Shown one piece after another: positions 1-5,786 of a stretch of 6,924 nt of DNA. The DNA is from Sphingobacteriaceae bacterium. Lineage in GTDB: Bacteria > Bacteroidota > Bacteroidia > B-17B0 > Aurantibacillaceae. The stretch spans positions 1 through 6,924 of the forward strand of contig JAHEYE010000186.1 in assembly GCA_023251695.1 (NCBI GenBank), read 5' to 3'. The translations under genes and the position numbers were made by a program. Position 1 is the stretch's first letter; the number at the start of each line of letters is the position of its first letter. The notes beneath the pieces are model-generated. The model was not told the DNA's origin and ran no database searches. It saw only the letters and a list, made by a program, of their open reading frames with translations.

Positions 1-5
1 CACTT

Positions 6-410
6 ATGCTAAAGAAAATCGAACATATAGGTATTGCTGTTAAGAATCTTGAAAACGCTAATGAGCTGTTTAAAAAATTGTTCGGTAAAGAACATTACAA
101 GATTGAAAAAGTGGAGAGCGAGGCTGTGAGTACGAGTTTTTTTATGCTTGGGGAAACAAAGATAGAGTTAATTGCTGCCACCAACAGCGAAAGCACGATA
201 ACAAAATTCATTGAAAAAAAGGGGGAAGGCATTCATCACATTGCTTACACGGTTGATGATATTAAGACTGAAATGGAACGTTTAAAACTTGAAGGTTTTG
301 AATTTATTAATCAAGAACCTAAAGAAGGTGCCGATAACAAACTAATTTGTTTCTTACATCCTAAAAGCACCAACGGCGTTTTGGTTGAATTGTGTCAGGA
401 GAAAAAATAA
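6..410 (+). CDS. mce: Methylmalonyl-CoA epimerase
   Basis: Cytoplasmic enzyme of the vicinal-oxygen-chelate (glyoxalase-like) fold that interconverts the (R) and (S) forms of methylmalonyl-CoA, linking propionyl-CoA and succinyl-CoA through the B12-dependent mutase. The 134-residue length is normal for the family. The N-terminal strand IEHIGIAV carries the expected metal ligand His7. KIELIAA (Glu54), GIHHIAYTV (His77/His78) and the C-terminal FLHPKSTNGVLVELCQ (Glu128) supply the other expected metal-site positions of the two beta-alpha-beta-beta-beta modules. The start fits the family, whose members begin a few residues before the IEHIGIAV strand; the ribosome-binding site lies outside the window. 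It converges on the six-gene minus-strand operon with a single base between the two stop codons. The mutase genes are not in view. The family call is secure; the metal-ligand assignments rest on family knowledge. Confidence 0.95.
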   Translation: MLKKIEHIGIAVKNLENANELFKKLFGKEHYKIEKVESEAVSTSFFMLGETKIELIAATNSESTITKFIEKKGEGIHHIAYTVDDIKTEMERLKLEGFEFINQEPKEGADNKLICFLHPKSTNGVLVELCQEKK

Positions 411-420
411 ATTATTTTTT
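402..420. terminator. A/T-only inverted repeat between convergent stop codons, possible bidirectional terminator
   Basis: A perfect inverted repeat has 9-base arms (402-410 and 412-420) around a single central base. Each arm contains one gene's TAA stop, and the repeat ends in a six-base A-run on one side and a six-base T-run on the other, so each transcript would finish in U residues. No G or C pairs are present, so the hairpin would be weak. Terminator function is an inference from the convergent position. Much of the symmetry could simply come from two mirrored TAA stops flanked by lysine codons. Confidence 0.3.
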
Positions 421-1743
421 ATCAAATACATTGAAGGAATTTGCAGTAAGATTTCCTAAAAACTCATGTAAGGGATGTTTAGGATTACTCTCCACCTGCG
501 AAATAATTTTTTCCATTTCCTTCAATAATTGTGGAGTGCTGTCGTCATAAACATCTCCTTGCAGAAATTTTAAAACTTCCAATCTGTATTTAGGATGATT
601 CACAAAATAAGTGAACAACACATTTAAGCGGTAATACATTTTTATAAAATTATACCAATTGTTTACGCCCGCTTTTATCGTTTTTTCATAGGAAGAAAAA
701 GAAGAGGCCGTATAGTTTTTATTTTTCAAAGCTTCAATAATATCCCTGCTCGCAAAACGCGCGCTATTCAATGCAACGCTCACCCCGCTCGAAAAAATAG
801 GATCTACAAACCTTGCAGCATCGCCTATCAATATTAAATTATCGTGCACTAATTGTGAGATGGCATAACTGTAATCGGCTTCCACTGTAAACGGACGGCT
901 TTGTTTTGCTTTTCTTAATTCGGTTTCTAATTCAGGGCGGGTGGCCACGCATTCCCAAAAAAACTTTTCTCTCTCCGCCTCTGTCTTTGGAAAATTATTC
1001 TTTTGTGTTACCACTCCAAAACTGGTCTCCGTTTCGTTAATCGGTATTTGCCATATCCATGAGTTAGAAACAGGAATAAAATGTATATAAATATTATTAG
1101 GGTTTTCAAAAGCATGGCGGTTAAACCCATTGAACCAAGTATGAAAAGCACATTGATTAAAAACAGCGTCTTTTACCTTTATTCCCAGTTTGTTTCCTAT
1201 GAATGTCTTTCGTCCACTCGCATCCACCAAAATCTTACAATAATGTTTATGCTCTGTTTTATCTTTTGTCCTTACTCCCACTTCTACTTTATCTGAAGAA
1301 ATAAAATCAACATGATAAACATCTGTTTCTTCAAAAACTTTCGCCCCGCATTCCCCGGCGTGTTCCAATAATATTTTATCAAACAGTCCGCGGTCGACAT
1401 GATAAGTGTAATTCTGATTTACTCCTGATTGTTCGCGTTCCTCAAAACGGATGTTGGCATCAGCTTCTTCTATACCTTCCCAATCATGATCAAAAATTTT
1501 ATTTGAATTATAAGTGGTCCATGATGCGCCGAATTTTTTCGGGAAGCCATGCTCTTCCATTTTATGGGTAAAATTCAACTCATCGAATACACGTGTACTG
1601 GAAGGAACTAAAGATTCGCCTACATGCGGACGGGGAAATTTTTCTTTTTCGAAAACAATACAGCTTACCCCTGCTTTTGCAAGATAGGAACCCATTGCGC
1701 TTCCTGCAGGACCACCACCGATAATAATTACATCAACTTCCAT
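412..1743 (-). CDS. Flavin-dependent halogenase-like FAD oxidoreductase
   Basis: A 443-residue single-component flavoprotein of the PHBH/halogenase superfamily, last gene of the operon. Visible motifs are: the dinucleotide-binding GGGPAG at residues 9-14; FPRPHVGESLVP at 36-47, typical of phenol/pyrrole-type halogenases; GFPKKFGASW at 66-75, where Lys70 (or Lys69) sits where halogenases keep the catalytic lysine; DASGR at 174-178; the halogenase signature WIWQIP at 229-234 (WxWxIP); and GDAARFVDPIFSSG at 307-320, which contains the FAD-contacting Gly-Asp and the second halogenase signature FxxPxxSxG (312-320). Halogenases of this type use reduced FAD, oxygen and halide to chlorinate or brominate aromatic or pyrrole substrates, often tethered to a carrier protein. 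No carrier-protein, polyketide or flexirubin gene is in view, so the substrate is unknown. Bacteroidota homologues are often annotated only as NAD(P)/FAD-dependent oxidoreductases, and a non-halogenating monooxygenase or reductase remains possible. The ATG lies one base after the stop of the upstream hydrolase, indicating translational coupling. Confidence 0.8.
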   Translation of the reverse strand: MEVDVIIIGGGPAGSAMGSYLAKAGVSCIVFEKEKFPRPHVGESLVPSSTRVFDELNFTHKMEEHGFPKKFGASWTTYNSNKIFDHDWEGIEEADANIRFEEREQSGVNQNYTYHVDRGLFDKILLEHAGECGAKVFEETDVYHVDFISSDKVEVGVRTKDKTEHKHYCKILVDASGRKTFIGNKLGIKVKDAVFNQCAFHTWFNGFNRHAFENPNNIYIHFIPVSNSWIWQIPINETETSFGVVTQKNNFPKTEAEREKFFWECVATRPELETELRKAKQSRPFTVEADYSYAISQLVHDNLILIGDAARFVDPIFSSGVSVALNSARFASRDIIEALKNKNYTASSFSSYEKTIKAGVNNWYNFIKMYYRLNVLFTYFVNHPKYRLEVLKFLQGDVYDDSTPQLLKEMEKIISQVESNPKHPLHEFLGNLTANSFNVFDKK

Positions 1744-1744
1744 A

Positions 1745-2689
1745 TTAATCTTCTATTCCCAAATGTATTAAAGCATCGCCTTCGTTTACGACCGGTTGAT
1801 TATTTATGCCAACTATATACCCATCAACAGTTGCCAACACTTTATGTTCTTCTCCGCCAAAAGGATTACAAATGACGCCTAGCAAATCTCCCTTCCTTAC
1901 GTAAGCACCGTTATTCGCATTCATATGAAACAAACCGCTTGCGGCAGCACGTATCCATGTGTCATCCTTTAATTTTACGCTCGGGTTATCCGGAATATCT
2001 AAGTCCAGCATTTTATACGCTTTCATTAAACGTAAACAGCCGCTTAATCCTTCGTTAATGGATAAATAATCAAAACGCATACTTTCACCGCCCTCAAAAA
2101 CCAGAATGGGTTTATTTTTCTTGGCAGCCTCCTTCCGCAATGTTCCGTCGCGGTAATTACTGTCGATAATTAAAGGTGCCGAAAATTTTTTGGCGATCGC
2201 TAAATTTTCAGGGAAATCAAAAACACAGCGTATTTGCGGATAGTTATTTATTTTTGCCCCGCCGGTATGAAAATCAATTCCAAAATCAATTAGCGGAATA
2301 ATATGTTTCATTAAATCGTAAGCAATTCTGCTTCCAAGCGAACCATTTTTTGTTCCCGGAAAACAGCGGTTTAAATCGCGCCCATCGGGTAAATCTCTGG
2401 TAGAATATAAAAAAGAAACAATGTTTATTACTGGAATAGCAATAATAGTTCCACACTTGATATTTTTTACCTCATCGCGTTCAACCAATTTGCGGATAAT
2501 TTCAATTCCATTGGTTTCTTCACCATGCAAACCTGCACTGAATAAAATAGTAGGCCCCGGTTTTTTTGAACGGATGACATGCACCGGGATCTTGATAGAC
2601 GATTTGGTGTGAAGCTCGTAAGAATTAAGAATAACGGTTTTGTTTTCGCCCGGCTTTATTTCTTGTCCGTTAATTGAAATGGTACTCAT
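1745..2689 (-). CDS. Succinylglutamate desuccinylase/aspartoacylase-family (M14) zinc hydrolase
   Basis: A 314-residue predicted cytoplasmic zinc amidohydrolase of the AstE/aspartoacylase branch of the M14 carboxypeptidase fold. The N-terminal catalytic domain shows the zinc motif HGEE (His55 and Glu58), the substrate-binding DLNRCFPG (105-112, with Asn107 and Arg108), the third zinc ligand in DFHTGG (His141), and a likely catalytic Glu199 in VFEGGES. From about residue 246 there is a second small domain, from SGLFHMNANNGAYVRKG to VDGYIVGINNQPVVNEGDAL. Its pattern matches the barrel-sandwich (lipoyl-like) domain common at the C-terminus of this family. No other arginine-succinyl-transfer genes are nearby, so the arginine pathway is unlikely. 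Its place directly behind rimK (2-base gap) suggests it acts on an amide bond made or recognised in the same process. Actual substrate unknown; family call firm, role inferred. Confidence 0.88.
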   Translation of the reverse strand: MSTISINGQEIKPGENKTVILNSYELHTKSSIKIPVHVIRSKKPGPTILFSAGLHGEETNGIEIIRKLVERDEVKNIKCGTIIAIPVINIVSFLYSTRDLPDGRDLNRCFPGTKNGSLGSRIAYDLMKHIIPLIDFGIDFHTGGAKINNYPQIRCVFDFPENLAIAKKFSAPLIIDSNYRDGTLRKEAAKKNKPILVFEGGESMRFDYLSINEGLSGCLRLMKAYKMLDLDIPDNPSVKLKDDTWIRAAASGLFHMNANNGAYVRKGDLLGVICNPFGGEEHKVLATVDGYIVGINNQPVVNEGDALIHLGIED

Positions 2690-2691
2690 AC

Positions 2692-3588
2692 TTATTCTCC
2701 CGGCTTATTAAATTCGTTCCTTTCAACGTACTCAATTATTTTTCCTGCAATATCAATTCCTGTTGCGCCCTCAATGCCTTCTAATCCCGGGGATGAATTT
2801 ACTTCCATTACTAATGGCCCTCTCTCACTCTGTAATAAATCAACACCTGCAATATTCAAACCTAATTTTTTTGCGGCCTTAATCGCAGTTGCTCTTTCTT
2901 CTGCACTTAAATTTATTACAGTTGCACTTCCGCCTCTGTGCAAATTACTTCTGAACTCACCTTCTTTAGCCTGACGTTTCATGGCTCCAACAATTTGTCC
3001 GTCCACCATAAATACACGTAAATCTGCGCCTTTCGATTCTTTAATGAATTCCTGAACCAAAATACTTGCATCTAATTTCAAGAATGCCTCGATTACAGAT
3101 TTTGCTGCTTTTTGATTTTCCGCTAAAATAACGCCAATGCCTTGCGTACCTTCCAGTAATTTTATAACACAAGGCGCACCACCGATGGCTTCAATAACGC
3201 TATCAATATCTTTATCTTTTGGTGAAGAGGCAAATGCTGTTTTAGGAATTCCCAAACCTGCTCGCGCTAAAATTTGTAAGCTGCGGAGTTTATCCCGCGA
3301 GCGGACAAGCGCTTGTGATTCTACTGCCGTAAAAATTTTCATCATCTCGAACTGACGCACAACCGCAGAACCGTAAAAGGTTGCTGAAGCCCCAATGCGC
3401 GGAATAACGGCATTAACGCCTGTTACTTCTTTTCCGTTATAATAAATATGCGGACGGCCCTGTTCAATTACCAATACACACTTCATGTGATCTAGTAACA
3501 AAACCTCATGCCCTCTTTTCTCACCGGCTTCAATTATCCTTCTGGTAGAATATAAATTACGGTTACGTGATAATAATGCTATTTTCAT
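2692..3588 (-). CDS. rimK: RimK-type ATP-grasp alpha-L-glutamate ligase
   Basis: RimK uses ATP to add glutamate residues to a C-terminal carboxylate; in Escherichia coli the acceptor is ribosomal protein S6. The 298 residues match the roughly 300 of E. coli RimK. The RimK-specific segment IPRIGASATFYGSAVVRQFE spans 62-81 in the N-terminal pre-ATP-grasp domain. ATP-grasp elements follow: KLLEGTQGIGV (143-153) for the phosphate-binding loop, VQEFIKES (178-185) for the adenine linker, DLRVF (189-193), the RSNLHRGGSA loop (213-222), and metal ligands Asp250, Glu262 and Asn264 (MEVNSSPG). All key positions look intact. It sits between a retropepsin-like protease and an AstE-like hydrolase, an arrangement consistent with ATP-grasp/protease/hydrolase operons reported in comparative genomics of amidoligases. 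No S6 gene is in view, so the acceptor here is not proven. The start is supported by the MKIALLSRN opening typical of the family. Confidence 0.93.
   Translation of the reverse strand: MKIALLSRNRNLYSTRRIIEAGEKRGHEVLLLDHMKCVLVIEQGRPHIYYNGKEVTGVNAVIPRIGASATFYGSAVVRQFEMMKIFTAVESQALVRSRDKLRSLQILARAGLGIPKTAFASSPKDKDIDSVIEAIGGAPCVIKLLEGTQGIGVILAENQKAAKSVIEAFLKLDASILVQEFIKESKGADLRVFMVDGQIVGAMKRQAKEGEFRSNLHRGGSATVINLSAEERATAIKAAKKLGLNIAGVDLLQSERGPLVMEVNSSPGLEGIEGATGIDIAGKIIEYVERNEFNKPGE
2697..2701 (-). promoter_or_regulatory. Shine-Dalgarno site for the AstE-like hydrolase gene
   Basis: The minus strand reads GGGAG seven bases before the ATG at 2689, inside the last codons of rimK. It is the only clear purine-rich Shine-Dalgarno site in the operon; the other starts have A/T-rich leaders. 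It supports the ATG chosen for the hydrolase and suggests that its translation follows directly from rimK. Confidence 0.5.
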
Positions 3589-3602
3589 GATATAATGGGG
3601 AG

Positions 3603-4049
3603 CTAAATATAATCATTTATTGCTTTCGTCATCCGCACACCGCCGGTGTGAATTTTGCTGACATCGATCAGAAATTTACCTTTTAACAAACGGCGTCCAA
3701 TCAATACGGGATAACGCATATTTTCGCGGTCGCTTAAAGATATAGTGGTGAGAATTGTTTTTCTGCCGATCTTTATAGGTGTTTTAATAACGTACCGCTC
3801 TTCCATTTCACCGAAAGAATTTTTTATTCTCTTTCTGAAAAAATCCTTGAATTCATGTTTTCCTGCTTCCGTTTCGAAAACCAGAAAAGAAGTGCCCGAC
3901 TTATTTTCTAAGCTTATGTTTTTACAATGCAGTGATGATGTATAAGCACCGGTATCAATTTTTCCTTCCACCGAAAATAATTTCAGTTCCGGAAAGTCAA
4001 CATATTCCCGACGGCCTACCAGGCGTATTTTATTTTCTGCTTTTTTCAT
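3603..4049 (-). CDS. Retropepsin-like 'ATP-dependent zinc protease' (RimB-like)
   Basis: A 148-residue single-domain protein of the family usually annotated as ATP-dependent zinc protease (Zn_protease / DUF785, often labelled RimK/LysX family). The defining segment GKIDTGAYTSSLHC (29-42) contains Asp32-Thr33-Gly34, the DTG motif of retropepsin-type aspartic proteases, and the family's second conserved block MRYPVLIGRRLL-GKFLIDVSK lies at 111-132. There is no obvious zinc-binding HExxH motif, so the 'zinc' label is not supported by what is visible. It is cytoplasmic (no signal peptide). In Pseudomonas a homologue, RimB, is encoded with RimK and modulates glutamylation of S6; a similar role in trimming RimK-made tails is a reasonable inference here, given the 14-base gap to rimK. 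The start ATG is followed by a lysine-rich N-terminus. Confidence 0.88.
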   Translation of the reverse strand: MKKAENKIRLVGRREYVDFPELKLFSVEGKIDTGAYTSSLHCKNISLENKSGTSFLVFETEAGKHEFKDFFRKRIKNSFGEMEERYVIKTPIKIGRKTILTTISLSDRENMRYPVLIGRRLLKGKFLIDVSKIHTGGVRMTKAINDYI

Positions 4050-4060
4050 TTACCAAAGGC

Positions 4061-5125
4061 TTAATTTACAAAAAAATGATTAAATCTGGACAAACATACA
4101 TCTTTTGAAATCGCTTTGCCATCTTTAACATGATTAATTAAATGCCCGGCAAAATACGGTGCCAGCATTACGCCTTTGGTACCAAAGCCGTTGAATAAAT
4201 ACATATTGTTGTGTTTTGGGTGCGGACCGATTACCGGACGACGGTCTAAAACAGATGGCCTTATCCCTGCTTCCTGTGCTAAAACTTTAATTTCACAATC
4301 TGCTATCTTTTCAAGTTTCGACAGCAGCTCTTTTAAAGCATCACCTGTGGTGTTTTCAGACAGGTCCTCCCAATTATAAGTAGCTCCTGCTTTGTACAAT
4401 CCTTTTGCAAGAGGTAAAAGAAATGCATTTTTGTTTATGATATTATTTCCTGTGTTCAGATCGTTCATTTCAACGGTGAGCACTTCACCTTTTGCGGGTT
4501 TAAAAGGCAAATAATTGAAGTAAGGATTATTCTTCACCAAATAACCATCTGCAAAAACAATTCTTTTTGCTGAGACATTTTTGTAAGTAATAATTTCTCC
4601 CGCTTTCAAAGCAGAATGATCAAATACTTCGTTTATCAAACTATCGTTCGCTGCTAAAAAGTCCTTGGTCGCATTTAAAAACACGCTTACATCAAGATTC
4701 CCTGCCTGTAAAACTTTTGAGTGCCCGTATGCTGTTTTTTTTACATGTTTAAAATTATTTTCGGAAAGTACTTCATTTAAGAGGTAGTTTTTTAATTCGA
4801 AAGAAGATTTTACCTGCCACAAATCAGCCTCCTGCTGCTCCGAAAAAATTTTTAAGATATTTCTTTCGGTGATGAATTTAGAATTCAGTTTTGTTTCAGC
4901 CCCTCTGTAAAATTTCAACATTTCAGGAAGCAAGTCATCCACCATCCAGCTTTTGGTGAGTCTTTTAAAAACAACGGGATTCCAAATGCCTGCTGCAATT
5001 TTTGAGCAGGATGACAATTCAGGTTTATCAATCACTTTCACGCTAAAACCCTGCTCTATTAATTTTAACGACAATACACTTCCCGCAAGGCCTTGTCCCA
5101 CAACTATGAAATCTGTGTCGCTCAT
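4061..5125 (-). CDS. DAO-family FAD-dependent oxidoreductase
   Basis: A 354-residue flavoprotein of the D-amino-acid/glycine oxidase (DAO) superfamily, predicted cytoplasmic. The N-terminal Rossmann motif VGQGLAG gives GxGxxG at residues 10-15, followed by the acidic strand end VIDKP (31-35). CSKIAAGIWNP (40-50) corresponds to the FAD-contacting loop after the first strand pair. GIRPSVLDRRPVIGPHP (287-303) and FNGFGTKGVMLAP (311-323) are the family's C-terminal FAD and substrate blocks; Arg289 is the likely carboxylate-binding residue by family analogy. Known members oxidise amines such as glycine, sarcosine, D-amino acids or a modified tRNA base (MnmC), but the substrate cannot be read from sequence. 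It lies 14 bases after the beta-barrel-like gene and 11 bases before the protease. No Shine-Dalgarno is visible; the leader is A/T-rich. The superfamily call is firm. Confidence 0.85.
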   Translation of the reverse strand: MSDTDFIVVGQGLAGSVLSLKLIEQGFSVKVIDKPELSSCSKIAAGIWNPVVFKRLTKSWMVDDLLPEMLKFYRGAETKLNSKFITERNILKIFSEQQEADLWQVKSSFELKNYLLNEVLSENNFKHVKKTAYGHSKVLQAGNLDVSVFLNATKDFLAANDSLINEVFDHSALKAGEIITYKNVSAKRIVFADGYLVKNNPYFNYLPFKPAKGEVLTVEMNDLNTGNNIINKNAFLLPLAKGLYKAGATYNWEDLSENTTGDALKELLSKLEKIADCEIKVLAQEAGIRPSVLDRRPVIGPHPKHNNMYLFNGFGTKGVMLAPYFAGHLINHVKDGKAISKDVCLSRFNHFFVN

Positions 5126-5139
5126 AAAAATTTTAGCAG

Positions 5140-5733
5140 TTATTTCTTTTTCGACCGGCCCCGTTTTTCCCCACGGTAAGCTCCTGAAAAATAACAGACA
5201 AGTCCGGCACCAAGAATTTTCTGTTTATCGCTTATGTCGGCAAACAATTCAATGCCCAATCCAACATCATACTTAACTTTATAAACTGCCTGTAAACGCA
5301 GATAAGCCCCGAGAGCATAATTATATTTTACATTATACAAGCCCGATGTATCCTTTGTTGCCGTAGCAAAATAGGAATAGGAAGGTCCTATAAAACCCGC
5401 CAGATTATATTTGTCTTTCTCAATACGGTAACCATAACAAATGTGCCCGGATAAATTTTTGTTCCTTAAAAAATAATCACCGCTCATTAATACGCCAAAA
5501 CCTAAATATTCCTTAGTGATATGAAAGGTGAAGTCAACGTTAATAAAACTCTGCGTCCTGTCTCTGATGTCCGACCATGCCTTGCCGCCGCCAAAAGTCA
5601 AATAATTATTATAAAACCGGTACCTTTTTCCATCGTAAATTACTTCACGCTTACGGTTATAGGGTAACGTATCCTTTTGTGCCACAGCAAAAGAAACGCT
5701 TAAAGTTAAAATTATGAGGAGTATCTTTTTCAA
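5140..5733 (-). CDS. Secreted small beta-barrel-like protein of unknown function
   Basis: Not recognised as a named family. The best start is the TTG at 5733, giving 197 residues that begin MKKILLIILTLSVSFAVAQ, a textbook signal peptide with probable cleavage after Ala18 (AVA/Q). A longer reading from a TTG at 5757 would add eight residues (MIVCKLAV) before the lysines and is less signal-like; no in-frame ATG is available. The mature part alternates aromatic and polar residues with glycines (for example NNYLTFGGGKAW, LAGFIGPSYSYF, YALGAYLRLQAVY, VGLGIELFADI, ILGAGLVCYF), which suggests 8 to 10 amphipathic strands and an outer-membrane barrel. Unlike typical barrels it does not end on an aromatic residue but on a basic tail of about ten residues (GEKRGRSKKK) after CYFSGAYR. 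It is first in the operon, so its signal peptide and location may be unrelated to the cytoplasmic enzymes downstream. Confidence 0.7.
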   Translation of the reverse strand: MKKILLIILTLSVSFAVAQKDTLPYNRKREVIYDGKRYRFYNNYLTFGGGKAWSDIRDRTQSFINVDFTFHITKEYLGFGVLMSGDYFLRNKNLSGHICYGYRIEKDKYNLAGFIGPSYSYFATATKDTSGLYNVKYNYALGAYLRLQAVYKVKYDVGLGIELFADISDKQKILGAGLVCYFSGAYRGEKRGRSKKK

Positions 5734-5754
5734 TACTGCTAATTTACATACAAT

Positions 5755-5762
5755 CAATTATA
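5755..5762 (-). promoter_or_regulatory. Weak candidate -7 element for the six-gene operon
   Basis: The minus strand reads TATAATTG, one mismatch from the Bacteroidota -7 consensus TAnnTTTG. It lies 21 bases before the TTG start at 5733, which would give a short leader. No TTG or TTTG element is visible at the expected distance upstream. It is proposed because the 53-base divergent gap is the only place for the operon promoter. Confidence 0.25.
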
Positions 5763-5770
5763 TTTTAAGG

Positions 5771-5778
5771 TATATTTG
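5771..5778 (+). promoter_or_regulatory. Candidate Bacteroidota -7 promoter element for the lipoprotein gene
   Basis: TATATTTG is an exact match to the TAnnTTTG -7 consensus of Bacteroidota sigma factors. It ends only eight bases before the GTG start at 5787, so transcription would begin at or very near the start codon and the message would be leaderless or nearly so. No clear TTTG -33 element is seen about 20 bases upstream, which lowers confidence. Confidence 0.4.
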
Positions 5779-5786
5779 TTGTAATT

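Larger units (their letters stand above)
412..5733 (-). other. Predicted six-gene operon centred on RimK
   Basis: Six minus-strand genes run without interruption with gaps of 14, 11, 14, 2 and 1 bases in transcription order: beta-barrel-like protein, DAO oxidoreductase, retropepsin-like protease, RimK, AstE-like hydrolase, halogenase-like protein. No terminator-like hairpin or exact minus-strand TAnnTTTG element was found between them by eye. The only sizeable upstream space is the 53-base divergent gap at 5734-5786. Co-transcription is an inference from spacing. Confidence 0.75.

Noticed and set aside
1624..1875. 83-residue plus-strand open frame across the halogenase/hydrolase junction
   Set aside because: Antisense to two strongly supported genes (FAD motif and C-terminal domain); composition is that of a shadow frame.
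4953..5276. 107-residue plus-strand open frame
   Set aside because: It spans the DAO oxidoreductase and beta-barrel-like genes on the opposite strand, has no family-like motifs, and is best explained as a shadow of well-supported minus-strand coding.
5734..5757. N-terminal extension of the barrel-like protein from the TTG at 5757
   Set aside because: The extra MIVCKLAV does not improve the signal peptide and would move its lysines inward; MKKILLII from 5733 is the standard pattern.
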